Positions 1 through 10,677 of a stretch of DNA of 64,000 nt are shown one piece after another (position 1 is the first letter of the stretch; each line of letters begins with the position of its first letter). The notes under the pieces were generated by a model, which was not told the DNA's origin, did no database searches, and was given only the letters and a program-made list of their open reading frames with translations. Both the position numbers and the translations under genes were made by a program. This DNA is from Plectosphaerella cucumerina (lineage: Eukaryota; Ascomycota; Sordariomycetes; Glomerellales; Plectosphaerellaceae). The stretch is taken from NCBI GenBank assembly GCA_020746995.1, contig JAGPXD010000002.1:6138001-6202000 (forward strand), in the 5' to 3' direction.

Positions 1-950
1 TCCCGTCCCTCCATCGGGTATCCGCCATGGACAAGCAGGAGCTTCAGCGGCTCGTACCCTTCAGCCCCGCCGACGGCCGCCGCACCCTTGATGGCCAGCG
101 GCGTAACTCTGACCGAGTCGTGCTCGAGGAGCTGCCGAACGCTCTCGACGCGCCCAATGGCAGCTGCATACGCGAGCGCGTCGGCCCCGGCGTAAATGCC
201 CAGCGTTGATTTGGCGACCTCGGTGTCGGCGTCGGTCCTGGCCGCAGGTTCGGCGCCCCGGCCGATGAGGTACCGCAAGATATCCGGGAACCCGGCCGCG
301 ACGATGAGCGGCGTGCGGCCAACAATGTCGCGGGTGTTGGCGTCAACGGCCCCGTCCTCCAGCAGAATCCGGAGACACCCAAGATGGCCACTGGCCGCGG
401 CCGCATGCACAGGCACTATCTCCGGGTCGTCCCTGTCGGGGATGCTGTCGCTCTCCCGCGCATCCTGGTCCGCTCTCTGATTCTCCAAGTTCTCCTTGGC
501 CTTCCTCTCCTCCTCGGTCCGTGGCTGCGGTGGGATCTCTGGCTGCACTTTGATCCCCGTGGCGACGATGCGTCTGACCACAGCCTCGTCGCCGCGCCTG
601 GCCGTGATGAAGAGCATTTCGCGGCGGTGCTTCTGCTTGGGGTAATCGTCGAGTATCTGGCCCATGCGGGTGGCGCGCTCCTCGTCGTCGGTGATCAACC
701 ACAGCCGCGCCTGCTGCATTGGGTCGCGGCCGAGCTGGTCAAAGAACTCATAGTCATCGATCCAACGGACGTGGCCCGCCGGCGCGATATGGAGGGCCAT
801 GCCCGGGGGCGGCTCGGGGATGTTGGGCTTGTAGGGCGGGAGGATTTTGACCATGATGCCGGTGATTGTGTTGAAATGAAGTTGATGCTCGAGAATCGGA
901 AGCGGCTCATTCAGGTCGTGCTGTTGCTTCTTCCCCCAGCCGGCTTCTGC
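1..950 (-). CDS. Ankyrin-repeat protein, 3' end outside the window
   Basis: One reading frame stays open on the minus strand from about 950 to the left edge, and the gene runs off the window there. The product has an acidic linker followed by ankyrin-type repeats: a stretch reading VHAAAASGHLGCLRILLEDG, then GRTPLIVAAGFPDILRYLI, then DALAYAAAIGRVESVRQLLE. These show the TPLxxAAxxGxxxxVxxLL pattern of helix-turn-helix ankyrin units. Such units mediate protein-protein contact, and the partner is unknown. The first in-frame ATG is at 854. Sequence upstream to 950 (codons reading LNEPLPILEHQLHFNTI) also looks coding and follows a CTAG acceptor-like site, so an upstream exon is likely. Product family is fairly sure; the 5' end is not. 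Confidence 0.7.
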
Positions 951-1673
951 CTAGGACCACTGGCGTCTTCATAACATCATCGCGCATACAATGGGCTGCC
1001 CTGATTTGAGGGCAAAAGACGGACTGGGCCTGAAAGGGGCAGCATCATGCGCTGGGTCAGCGTGCAGCCACCTGCAGCCTCCCGGATCGACATGCGCAAA
1101 CAATGTCAGTATTCCGTCTGACCTGAAGCAACAAGACCAGAGGAAACAAGAAGGGAAAAGTCTATCTGACATCTTCCCCTTGGCTGGTCAATGTCGCCGC
1201 CGCGCCGCGTCAGGCCGGATGATCGGCCGGCGACTCGCCTGGATTCCCGCGTCCACCCCGCGACGCTGAAACCATGGCCCGCGCCGGCCGGTGCCGTGTA
1301 GCCGCCAAGCCCTGCGAATAGCGGCCTCTTTCGCCGTACCTCGACCGGTCGCTGAGCGGACCCTGAGCGGCCCCCTTGGGGCCGTCTGCCATCAACATCA
1401 GACGACGCCTGGGCTTCCCCCTGACCACGGCCCCAAAGCTCGTCCCATTCGTCACCGCGATGACGAGGCGCGTCTCGACTTGAAGAGATGCCAGCCCCTG
1501 GGAGTCCTCAGTCGCCATCAGACGTATAAGCATGCCGTTCTCCGTCACCAGCGGCGTCTTCTCCTCTTGAGTCTAGTCGATCAAGAGCCGGGCTCCTGTT
1601 CCATTCACTCCCTTCGGTCCTTACCTTGCACATATTCGCTTCGACATCCAACTTTTTTTGCTCCAACTTCAAG
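951..1673. other. Intergenic: divergent promoter region
   Basis: The region lies between the divergently transcribed ankyrin gene and the aspartic protease. It may hold a first exon of the ankyrin gene (an open frame on the minus strand from 1172 to 990, in phase with the exon at 950), but the implied intron of 39 nt is shorter than any other in the window. No repeat or RNA gene was seen. Confidence 0.4.
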
Positions 1674-2873
1674 ATGTATGCCGCCTTCGTCTCACTCGGG
1701 CTCCTCGCCGCCTCCGCCTCAGCAGTGCCTCTGGCCAGGCCACTTGCGGTGCGCGCGACGCCCAACCCAGAGTACATCCCCCATGGCGCCACATCCCTGG
1801 CAAAGGCATACCACAAGTTCGGAATGAGCGCGCCAGACGACGTTGCCGCCGCCGCCGCTGCCCGGCGTAACTCGGTACTCGCAAAACGCGCCTCGGGTGC
1901 GGCCACCAACACGCCTGTCAAGGGCGACGCCGAATTCCTCACGCCCGTGCAGGTCGGCACGCCGCCGCAGACACTCAACCTCGACTTCGACACGGGATCC
2001 AGCGACCTTTGGGTCTTCAGCACCGAGACAGCGGCAAGAGAGGTGCGAGGCCAGACGCTGTACAACGCCGCTGCCAGCTCGTCGGCCGCGCGTATGGATG
2101 GCGCCGCCTGGTCCATCACGTTTGGTGACGGCAGCTCCTCCAGTGGCGATGTCTTCACCGACACGGTCAGCGTCGGCGGGCTCGCCGTCAAGAGCCAGGC
2201 TGTCGAGGCCGCCAAGCAGGTCTCAGCTTCGTTTACCACAGACCCCCTCGACGGGCTCATGGGCCTGGCCTTTAGCAAGCTGAACACGGTGACGCCGCAG
2301 CTGCAAAAGACCTTCTTCGACAACGCGCTGCCTTCTCTGGATGCACCCCTCTTCACCGTCGACCTGCGCCATCAGGCCGAGGGCAAGTACAGCTTCGGTG
2401 TCGCTGACATGGCGGGAGCCAAGGGGCCCATGACCTCGACACCGGTCAACAGCACCGCAGGCTTCTGGTCGTTTACGTCGACAGGGTTCCAGGTTGGCAA
2501 CGGTCCGGCGCAGAGGACGGCCATCACTGGCATCGCCGACACGGGCACGACGCTGCTGCTGCTGCCGGACGACGTGATCATGGCGTACTACTCGCAGATC
2601 GCCAGCGCCACGTACGATGCGCAGGCGGGTGGTGTCATCTTCCGCTGCGACGAGACTGTGCCTGACTTTAGCTTCGGTATCGAGTCGTCCATGATCACGA
2701 TCCCGGGGAGCCTCATCAACTTTGCCAAGGCAGATGCCAGCGGACAGGCGTGCTTCGGTGGTATTCAGTCGAACAATGGGCTGCCGTTCTCCATCTTTGG
2801 CGACGTGGCGCTCAAGGCGGCTGTGGTGGTGTTTAACGCGGGCAACATGACACTGGGCTGGGCCCAGAAGTGA
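1674..2873 (+). CDS. Secreted pepsin-type aspartic protease (family A1)
   Basis: A single-exon gene encoding 399 residues. The ATG at 1674 is chosen because it opens directly onto a signal peptide (MYAAFVSLGLLAASASA); no ATG lies upstream in frame. A propeptide of about 55 residues ends at a Kex2-like Lys-Arg (residues 71-72), giving a mature enzyme that begins ASGAATNT. The two catalytic motifs of A1 peptidases are present: DFDTGSSDLW (Asp106) and IADTGTTLLL (Asp289). A Cys pair near residues 334-370 matches the conserved C-terminal disulfide. Length and architecture match secreted penicillopepsin/aspergillopepsin-like enzymes that degrade external protein at acid pH. The exact subgroup cannot be fixed by eye. 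Confidence 0.93.
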   Translation: MYAAFVSLGLLAASASAVPLARPLAVRATPNPEYIPHGATSLAKAYHKFGMSAPDDVAAAAAARRNSVLAKRASGAATNTPVKGDAEFLTPVQVGTPPQTLNLDFDTGSSDLWVFSTETAAREVRGQTLYNAAASSSAARMDGAAWSITFGDGSSSSGDVFTDTVSVGGLAVKSQAVEAAKQVSASFTTDPLDGLMGLAFSKLNTVTPQLQKTFFDNALPSLDAPLFTVDLRHQAEGKYSFGVADMAGAKGPMTSTPVNSTAGFWSFTSTGFQVGNGPAQRTAITGIADTGTTLLLLPDDVIMAYYSQIASATYDAQAGGVIFRCDETVPDFSFGIESSMITIPGSLINFAKADASGQACFGGIQSNNGLPFSIFGDVALKAAVVVFNAGNMTLGWAQK

Positions 2874-3204
2874 TTGAGGTTGTGGTGGAGGTGGTTAGGG
2901 AGACAAGCAGAGGAGAGAAGTGAAACATCAAGAGATCTTGGAGATGAGGATCCGCGTGATTAGTCATGACACATCAAATAGAGCTAGCATATCTTGGGCT
3001 AGACCCGAAACATAGGCACCCCACGTCCCTCATTGGGCAGCTTCCAAACAGAGACGACCCCTGAAATCTTCCCATCTTCCACTTGAATTCTTCCCCTCAC
3101 TCACATGCTTTGATGCCCGACAAGACACCCTCAGCTGAAGCGTTCCTGACCCCGCCATCACCTTGGGATCGACAACCTCATATCACAGCCCGACCACTAA
3201 CCCC
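2874..3204. other. Intergenic between convergent genes
   Basis: Shared 3' region of the aspartic protease (plus) and the HNH nuclease (minus). It presumably holds both 3' untranslated ends. No further structure seen. Confidence 0.5.
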
Positions 3205-3942
3205 TTAGCACGTGTTCAACATGGCCGTGAGGGCCGTCTTCTCCGCCGACGTGATGGTCAGGGACCAGTAGCTCTTGACGGCGACCCAGCTGCGCGCGTA
3301 CGTGCAGTGGAAGCTGGCCAGAGGAGGCTTCCACGCGTCGGGGCTCTGGTCGCCCTTGGCCGAGTTGACGTTGTCCGTGACGGCCCAAAGCTGAGGGCGG
3401 GAGAGGTCGTTGGCGAACTGCTCGCGGCGGGCAGTCGTCCACGAAGAGGCGCCGGACTGGAGGATGTCAGTATGCTGCAGGGAGTATCGAGGAGGCAGCA
3501 TGGATGCATGGCTCACCTTCCACGCGTTGGACAGCGGGACCATGTGGTCAATGTCGACGTCCGAGGCCGCAGTCCAGCGAGCACCGTCGTACGGGCTCAC
3601 CCAGGTGCCAGACGTGGCAGCGCAGGCCGAGCTCGTGACCACGTTGGTGCCATCGCGCACGAGGACAGTCTCGCGCGTGTTGCAGGCGCCGGACACGGTG
3701 CTCCAGTGAGGGAACAGGTCACGGCTGTAGCCCGTCTGGCTGCCGAGGGCCGCCACGGTCAGGCCGTTGAGCTGGGTGCGCGCCGTGCTGGCGCTGGGGA
3801 TACCGGGCTGGGAAGGAGTAAGCTGCTGGCCGGACAGAGATGGTCACACGAGGTGGGGGAAGATGCTCACGGGGACGGGAGCGGGGGCCGCGAGGACGGC
3901 GGTCCCGGCGAGGAGGGCGGAGAGGGAGAGGGAGAACTTCAT
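3205..3942 (-). CDS. Secreted HNH nuclease (GmrSD C-terminal/DUF1524-like)
   Basis: Three exons, complement(3205..3456, 3517..3822, 3871..3942), give 209 residues with all phases consistent. Introns are 60 and 48 nt with GTGAGC donors and CAG acceptors. The protein opens with a signal peptide (MKFSLSLSALLAGTAVLAAP). The core reads DVDIDHMVPLSNAW, the DHxVPL signature of the HNH/beta-beta-alpha-metal fold, followed by FANDLSRPQLWAVTDNVNSA and an N/K/D-rich segment (KGDQSPDAWKPP) typical of the DUF1524/GmrSD_C family. A predicted role is extracellular, metal-dependent DNA cleavage, for nutrient scavenging or degrading host extracellular DNA. Activity is inferred from the family. Confidence 0.9.
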
Positions 3943-4050
3943 GGTGATGATGGACAGGGAGGGACGAGGCAGGACAAGGCGAGGCGGTTGAGGTGAGGTG
4001 GGTGAGATGAGAGGGGAGTTGTTAGAAGGGACATCGTGGTTCACATCCCT

Positions 4051-4056
4051 CTTATA
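4051..4056 (-). promoter_or_regulatory. TATA-box-like element of the HNH nuclease gene
   Basis: On the minus strand the sequence reads TATAAG, 109 bases upstream of the nuclease start codon, a usual distance for a fungal TATA element plus a short leader. It is identified only by motif and position. Confidence 0.4.
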
Positions 4057-5531
4057 CTTTCAGCCCAGCCGCCAGACGACGATCTGATCTGCCAAGGTCA
4101 GGGGTCTGATCAAGGTGAACCAGAGGACAGATACCAGAGGTCCAACACCATGCCCACGAGGTGTCCGACCTCGCCCAGGAACACCCTGATAACGGGCGGT
4201 TCCGACGGGAACATCATTGACCGCCCATCCCCCAGCAATCCCAATCCACCAGTCGCGGCCGCACATGGTCAGCACGCTTCTCGAGAGGAAGCCCGAGAGC
4301 AGCACTTATCAGCATAGCAGCGTAGCAGCGGCCCTACCCACGCTGCCCGTCCCGGGGGCACAGTCCACATCCGTCCATCACGGCCGGTCGTCGACGAAGA
4401 CGAATCCCTGTGTCGGCCGTCCTCATTGGCCCGGGCTGGCAACGACTGCCGACGGACCCCTTGCTGACCCCTGGGGCCTGGGGGCTTCGGGGGGGACCGT
4501 TGCATCTGTCGACCGCCCAAAAGGCCAGTCGATGACCTGCATCTCGGCACGTTATCGCGTACCCCTCCAGCTCGGTCACCGTCCCCCACAAACCACTGCC
4601 GGCGCGGCACATGGGGGGGCTACACACAATCGTGAGGGGGGCAGATATGGCGCACCACCGACACCGACGAGGGGGACCTTCCTGATTAGGGGCGCGGAGA
4701 CGGCCGGGGGCGCACACGGATCGTCGTTTAAGGGAGAATGGCCGGGCCGGGCAGAGGGATGTTGGATGGGCTGCTGGGCGCTTAAATGCGTGAGCAGAGG
4801 TGCTGGAGGGAAGCTTCAACATCTTGTCTCATGTTGAAAATAGCGCTGCTGAAGGTGCCAGTAAACTAGGGACAGAGATGGCAGGTCGAGAGGGCCAAGA
4901 CGCGGTGATTGCTCCGGCCCTGAGACATCGGTCATCCTTGGGGGCTTACGAGTCATGCGGGGAGCAAGCCGGAGATGCTCTCGCGGGGGCTGGGGACACG
5001 CGGAGAGGATGCCTTCTTTCGACCAAGGTGTCTCCTCTTGTCTCCATCTCGTGATCAGAAGATCAGGGTCCTTCGGTACATAACTTTACGAGCAGAGGTC
5101 CACACTCTAGATGGCCGTCAAGTCTCGGGTCAGTGTTATCGGGTGATAGATGGTTGGCCAGCGGGCACGATGCGAGATGCCTATAGTAGGTAGCTGGAGG
5201 TACAGGAGGGGAAACCAGGCACATGGTCCCGTCCTCTAACAAACCCTACATATCCTCCGATACACCTTACCCTTCCACGCCTCTGCCATTTCACGATAAT
5301 GCTGCGTTTGGTCTTGTCTGCCCACGCTTGTTCTCTCTTCCAATACGGGGCTGGGCGAGCCAGCCATTGCCTGTCGATCCAACACTCCCTCCCCCAGACT
5401 CTCCATCGGCCACGACTCGCAATCGTTTCGTCCTTCATTCAGCCTGACAAGCATCCCGGCCTGATTCCGCCCCGTTCCGCTTCCTCGGGACACCACCTCG
5501 ACGCCAGCTGCCGCTGCGCCTTGGCCCCTCC

Positions 5532-5882
5532 CTATCCGCAGATCATCTTCTCGAAAATGCCTCCCGTCGACGTTTTGGGTTTCGCCCAAGCATCCTTCCC
5601 GCCCCGTCCGGCGGCCGCTGTCCCGCCCTTGGTGTCCTTGGTGGCGAGCAACTCGCGCCAGGGGTTGGCCGGCTGGACGATGGGCTGAACAGCGCTGCAT
5701 CTACAGGGTCTAGCCCGCTGCCGGTCCCGGTCTAGTGACTCGCCAGACGAGGCACGACCTCGCGGGTGAAACATTGACTGTGCGGCCGGTGGCCGGTGGT
5801 GCTGTGCTCGATCGTCAAGAGCTGCTCTTGACAGCAGCGCGGGGAAAGAAAAGCAAAGCAAGGGCGGACGTTCGCCACTCAT
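5532..5882 (-). CDS. Possible small protein, function unknown
   Basis: An open frame of 116 codons begins at an ATG at 5882. Its last 50 codons (reading PANPWRELLATKDTKGG ... STGGIFEKMICG) almost all end in G or C and have the amino acid balance of a real protein, whereas the first half (Pro/Arg/Ser-rich) does not. A real gene may therefore use only the C-terminal part as an exon, joined to a 5' exon I cannot place. The opposite strand also holds a 43-codon ATG frame here, so this could be chance. No family was recognised. Confidence 0.25.
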   Translation of the reverse strand: MSGERPPLLCFSFPALLSRAALDDRAQHHRPPAAQSMFHPRGRASSGESLDRDRQRARPCRCSAVQPIVQPANPWRELLATKDTKGGTAAAGRGGKDAWAKPKTSTGGIFEKMICG

Positions 5883-6127
5883 CCCCCGTTGTCAACCACC
5901 TGCATCCGACCTCCCCCTGCCACGACGTCTCGATACAACCTCACTGCGATCCTCTCCACGGGACCTGACGCATGTCCACGACCCCGCGAGTTCGGCCGGG
6001 GCAGCCATCGTCGAACCCTGCGACCACGACCGCGACCGGAGCTCGGTGACCCGACCCGACCCGACCCCGCGACGCCATCGCGACTTCGTCACCCAACCCA
6101 CGACAACAGAATACACAACTTGTGCCC

Positions 6128-7567
6128 ATGGCGCCCCCAGCGCAATCCGACGCCGACAGCGAGGCCCGCCGCAAGAGGAAGCGCGAGAACGACCGCAAGG
6201 CCCAGCGCGTCGCCCGCGAGCGCTCCAAGAAGCGCATCGAACACCTCGAGTTCCTCCTCGGCAACCTGCGCAAGGACGACAAGCACGACGACTCGACCGA
6301 GCTCGCCGACCGTCTCGAAAAGGCCACCAGCGAGCGCGACGCCCTGCTAGACTCGCTGCGCAGTATTGAGGCCCTTGTACAGCGCCAGATCTCGCGCCAC
6401 GCCGACATTGGTGAGCTGTCTTCGAGTCGGCCGCCAGCCGCTGCTCCCGATGATCACCCCGACGACAAACCTCCGCCGCCTCCTCCGCCGCCGCCACCAG
6501 CTCAGTCTCTGCCCGCCCCATCTTCAACATCCTTGCCCTCTTCCTCCGCCTCGTCGATTATCTCAGCATGTCCTCCGCCTCCGGGGACTCTCGACGTCAT
6601 GCCCGGCGCCGCCCTGCCGCCCATGCCGGATGATTGCCTGTGGACGGTGGCCAAGGGCATCCTACAGAGGCCGCACACCATCTACTCTCGTGACCCCGCG
6701 CAGTGGCAAGATGTGCCCGTCCGCGCCGCCGTTGAGGGCTGGGAGGCTGTCGAGCGCGCAGGCCTGATGAACCCCTTCTGGGAAACACTGCGAGGGCTTG
6801 ACGAGAAGTGCCTGGCCGCTTGCGGGCCCGTCGAGCGCATCGGCTTCCTTCACATGACGCATACGCTCCTCGTTTATCATGGAGATCCCTCACAGAAGAA
6901 TTTTGAAAATCTGCCCCCTTTTTACTGGATGAGGTGCGTTGCTTCGACCTGAACACAGGGTGTCGTTGTCTTTTCATACTGAACGCACCCTTCTAGGCCA
7001 TCGCAGTCATTACCTCATGCGTATGCCGCCGAATTCTTCCCCTGGTGAGTATCACTGTCTCTTACGGTTGACGATCTGCTGACGATCTGCCGTAGGCCCG
7101 GCGTTCGTGAACGATTTGTCTTCTCCGAGGCCAGATACGCCAACGAGGACTTCTCCACCCTGTTCCCAACCCAGCTACAAGTCCCCTGGCCCTACGATTT
7201 ACGAGACACCTTCACCATCTGCCCCGAGACCAACACCTACGCCATCACCCCGACATTTGACCAGCACGTCCGCAACATACAGGCCTGGACTATGCGGCCA
7301 GACTTCTTCCAGAGGTTTCCGGAGCTCATGTCCGACATCCCGGTCGCCGGAAGCATCCCCGGCTCCATCGACTGGCACGGCCCGCCCCCGCGTCGATCGC
7401 GGATCAAGGAGGAAAGAGACGATGATCCGGCCCGCCGGGTGTCCCGCTTCCCGCCGTGGAACCCAAAGTTGACCAGGAAAAGGCAGAGAAGTCTGCTTCT
7501 CTTGGACGGCCCTTCAGATCACGACTGTTGTGAAGAACGTCGACCGAAGCACCATGATCACAGATGA
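6128..7567 (+). CDS. bZIP transcription factor with C-terminal DUF3425 domain
   Basis: Exons 6128..6933, 6997..7044 and 7096..7567 encode 441 residues; introns are 63 and 51 nt with GTGCGT/GTGAGT donors and TAG acceptors, and phases agree. The N-terminus carries a basic region (RKRKRENDRKAQRVARERSK, about residues 15-36) running into a leucine zipper to about residue 85. A long Pro/Ser linker follows, with a run of ten prolines. The second half (from WTVAKGIL to PELMSDIPV) matches the DUF3425 domain common in fungal bZIP proteins of the AP-1-like/ZIP group. The expected role is a nuclear DNA-binding regulator; targets cannot be told from sequence. The C-terminus is basic, ending in a His/Arg tail. 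Confidence 0.92.
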
Positions 7568-7906
7568 CACATGGGGAAGAGGCGCTTTACGAGTATGTCA
7601 TGAAAGTACTAGACACCAAAGGGCGGCTTTGCATGCGTACATTTCGTCGAGTGGACTGACTAGCTTGGAGTTGGATGTCATGCTACCACAGTGTCATTTT
7701 CAGTAAAGTAGTCGGCCCTCTCTTGCAAGGTACATATAGGTAGTTAGAAAGAGCGTGTTTCCATTCAAACGCCCCGTCTCGGCGAACAGAGCCAGTAGGC
7801 GTTTCTGTTCTGTCTATCCTCTGTCGCACGTATGATGTGCTACCTTGGGCAAGCTTCCAATTCCCAAGCACAACCAACCAAAACAAGACTCAAAGAAAAA
7901 AAAAAG
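7568..7906. other. Intergenic 3' of bZIP gene
   Basis: AT-richer sequence with no credible open frame. It contains an A-run (7892-7905). Probably the bZIP 3' untranslated region. Confidence 0.4.
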
Positions 7907-8732
7907 TCAAAGTACTTCATCCACCAAAGCATGTTTCCAATCATCTCGACGATCCTCCAACCTTGTCAGCGCTGTATCATGTCTATCAATGGCGGGGACC
8001 GGGGCGCAAGACTCCAGTCCAGATGGCCTCCAGAGAACCATTCGCCCCTCGTCGTCGGAGCAACTCGGACTGCGCTCCCGGGCGAGGTCCAGGAGGCCCG
8101 TGATGGCTTCTGTACCGGTGGATGCGAGGGTGCAGTTTTGACCCATGTGTCTGCATATGGCGAGGGGGGCCTTGGCCTGCAGGACCCGCATACCGCTGCG
8201 GCTGGACCCTGCGTGGGACAATGTGAAAGGTCCAAGTCATGGTCACGCGAGCCACGGTGTGTACTGGTGGGTTCTGCGGGAAGAACTGACGGCTTGGCTG
8301 GGCGTAGTTGACTGTAGTGCCAGACTGTGTGATAGTTGGGACAGGGGTGAGACCGTGATACTATTCCAGTGCAAGGGCATCTGTGTTGATGGGCTGCTGG
8401 CGCCTGGTGTCGACTTGGGGGATATGGTCGTGCCCAACTGTTGAGACGTTCCTGTTGGCGACGCTGGCTAGACCTTGGATGGAACCGGCTGGGATACCCA
8501 TGACATTGCCACGGGCATCGGGGAGAGCCAGCTGAAATATCGCCGAGTCGAGGGTGCCACCCGTGACCATGTTGATATGAGGATTTGAGAGGGGCTGCTG
8601 ATGTCTCGGTCTGGGGTTTCCACCGCTCATGTTGAATCCGGCGGGTTGGGCTTGACGATGAGTGTGGGAGCCGTTGGCGAAGGAGGTGTTGGTCTGAAGG
8701 GGGCCCTGGATGCTGAATGTGAAGCGGTACAT
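7907..8732 (-). pseudogene. Decayed gene of unknown function
   Basis: Reading leftward from an ATG at 8732, a natural-looking frame runs 123 codons and meets a TAG at 8361-8363. The same frame continues after the stop with protein-like sequence (GLTPVPTITQSGTTVNYAQP, then QFFPQNPPVHTVARVTMTWTF). Near 8225 the coding signal jumps frame to one that reads SGMRVLQAKAPLAICRHMGQ and ends at 7907. Reading through needs one nonsense change (CAG to TAG fits) and one single-base shift in a TTTCACATTG stretch. No splice sites remove either lesion. No domain was recognised. It could instead be two unrelated small frames. Confidence 0.4.
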
Positions 8733-9438
8733 AGTAGACTGAGCGGTTTTGAGAGGATAAGCTACGAAAACTTGCTTGATGAGGGTTTCGTCTGTAGTTG
8801 TGTCGATGGGAGATCTGTTCCAAGTTGCGCGGAGCAGTGAGGAAGAGAGCTGTTGATACTGTTAATAAAAAACCCAAGGGCCCTTTGAGTAGAAGAATCG
8901 GATTTAGGCAATCCACCGTTGCTGTAGTGGCACTCCAAGCTTCGGCGAGTTTCGACGCCACGATTTTCCGGAATGTGATATGGCTTTCACATCAGATCAC
9001 CTCCCAAAACAAAATCTGACCTGGACATGGAGACACAATGAAAATCACATGGGGGAAAAAAGTTTGTGACTTGAATAATGGAGTAGTATTACAATTCCTT
9101 CTAATCGTTCCCCCGGCACCCCCTGGTCCAGCCGCCCGCCGCCTTCATGGCCTCATTTCATATTGTTGAGGCACCGCACACTCACCAGATAGACGCTTGG
9201 AAGGCCGCCTTCCACTCGTACGCGTTGCTCCGCCCTGCGTCGTCATAGTCAAACTTCTACCTGGTCGTCCCGTGCCAGTAGCATCAAATCGGTTTCAGCG
9301 ACTTGGCGACACATCACACGGGGTCCATCGATGCCAACTTGAGGAGGTTGTCAAGTAGAACTTCAGGAGATCTGTCCATCATGTAGAAATCTAATGACAA
9401 GTTCATTTCCATCTCTCAACAGTCCCCCGCCTGCTCCC
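8733..9438. other. Intergenic, AT-richer
   Basis: Upstream flank of the decayed gene and 3' flank of the DUF7730 gene. No open frame with coding character, no RNA gene and no repeat seen. Confidence 0.4.
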
Positions 9439-10677
9439 TCAAAAGCACACCATGTGCGGTAGTGGCTGGTAAGGATAACCGTCCTTGAACCAGTAACCCT
9501 TGCTCGGCACACGCTTTTCCATGTTCTCCGGCGTCGGCAGCTGGAGGGGCGGCCGGGGATAGTTTCCTATGGTGCGGTGTTGGATTTCGGGCTCAGGCTT
9601 CGGGCGGCCCTGGCTGTCAACACCGTCGAGGCACCGCCACGGTGTAGACCAGTGCATCACCGCTGTCTTAGGTTTCTCGTGCTCGAATGGGTGGAGCGGA
9701 TCGACGGCGACCGCGCGCTCCCGCAAACGCCTGTAAACGAGTTCGGGGATCTCAAGCACCATGTCGCGCAGGGACATCGACAGGTAGAAGGCGTCGATGA
9801 TGGGCAGCATCGGACTGGCGAGGAGCTCGTCCATGTCTGTGCATTCAGGGATGCTGAAGGAAAGCAAGAGACTGCGGAGGTTTTGGCAGTGCGTGCTGAT
9901 GTTGTTGAGAATCGTAGGCAGTCGAGACAGATCCATTCGACCCTGCCACTTGTCATCCTTGGTCTTGTAACCCTTAACGTGTATCTCCAATGAAAGTATA
10001 GCCGCCAACCGCTGGGGCAGCACCAATTGAGAGAGATCGAGGAGGAGAGGCTGGCTGAGGAGGCTGATGCAGTTGGTGCGGAACAGGACATGGGTGCCCT
10101 CGGCGTACGCCTGCTTGCAGGACAAAAGGAAGCCCAAGGCGCCAATTCTACAGGCCTCTGGTGATGGTCCGCCGTGCCAATGGCACACCCACCCACACCC
10201 TCCCCGCATGCACTCGTCGGTCCAAGGGCCTGACTTGTACCGCAGTGCCATCATCGACCGGTCCAGGCGTTCGATGTGGCAAACGGAACCTCCCCAGCGC
10301 CAGGCTTTCTGCCCGTGCGGTTGAGGAGACCCCGCATCAGTCTTCTGCGGGTAGATCCCCGCGTGATTCGGCTGATGGCCTGGTGGCGGTGGCGGCACGA
10401 GGCGAGGGTTGAGGAGCGGGTAGTCGAAGACGAGGTCAATGTGAATAGTGCGGTTCCCGAACGCGGCGATGAATATGGCGCGCCGGATGTCCAGGGGAAG
10501 CCTGGAAAATAGCAGGCATTCTTCTGGTTGTAGTGCGCTATCGTCTGTTGGTGCTGGAGTGAGCGGCCGGGGGCGTGGCGAGGTGAAGAACGGGGGAGGC
10601 GGCGGGCCGTGGGCGGCTCGGGACTGCTTTTTTGAGAGTTCGAGGCGCTTCTTCAGCCACTCGCTGAGCTTTGCCAT
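9439..10677 (-). CDS. DUF7730 domain protein (F-box-like N-terminus)
   Basis: A single-exon gene of 412 residues with an ATG at 10677. After a basic, proline-rich N-terminus (to about residue 50) comes CLLFSRLPLDIRRAIFIAAFGNRTIHIDL, the F-box-like helix that starts the DUF7730 domain found in many filamentous ascomycetes. Further conserved features include a Cys/Trp-rich stretch (DECMRGGCGWVCHWHG) and a segment reading LLSCKQAYAEGTHVLFRTNC, a usual landmark of this family. The biochemical role of DUF7730 proteins is unknown; the F-box resemblance suggests a protein-interaction role. No signal peptide or membrane segment is seen. Confidence 0.8.
   Translation of the reverse strand: MAKLSEWLKKRLELSKKQSRAAHGPPPPPFFTSPRPRPLTPAPTDDSALQPEECLLFSRLPLDIRRAIFIAAFGNRTIHIDLVFDYPLLNPRLVPPPPPGHQPNHAGIYPQKTDAGSPQPHGQKAWRWGGSVCHIERLDRSMMALRYKSGPWTDECMRGGCGWVCHWHGGPSPEACRIGALGFLLSCKQAYAEGTHVLFRTNCISLLSQPLLLDLSQLVLPQRLAAILSLEIHVKGYKTKDDKWQGRMDLSRLPTILNNISTHCQNLRSLLLSFSIPECTDMDELLASPMLPIIDAFYLSMSLRDMVLEIPELVYRRLRERAVAVDPLHPFEHEKPKTAVMHWSTPWRCLDGVDSQGRPKPEPEIQHRTIGNYPRPPLQLPTPENMEKRVPSKGYWFKDGYPYQPLPHMVCF

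Larger units (their letters stand above)
3943..6127. other. Long intergenic region upstream of nuclease and bZIP genes
   Basis: About 2.2 kb with divergent genes on both sides. It contains G-rich and C-rich low-complexity stretches and several short open frames in all frames that lack family features. The only one with codon use like neighbouring genes is the minus-strand frame at 5532-5882, listed separately. The last 230 bases are a C-rich leader of the bZIP gene. Confidence 0.5.

Noticed and set aside
951..1172. A first exon of the ankyrin gene at 990-1172
   Set aside because: Phase fits, but the intron would be 39 nt, shorter than any other here, and the peptide has no recognisable feature. 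Kept only as a note.
7966..8961. A 331-codon minus-strand open frame
   Set aside because: His/Pro/Ser/Arg-rich without domains; it overlaps a more protein-like frame in the same region, so it looks like a shadow of the decayed gene.
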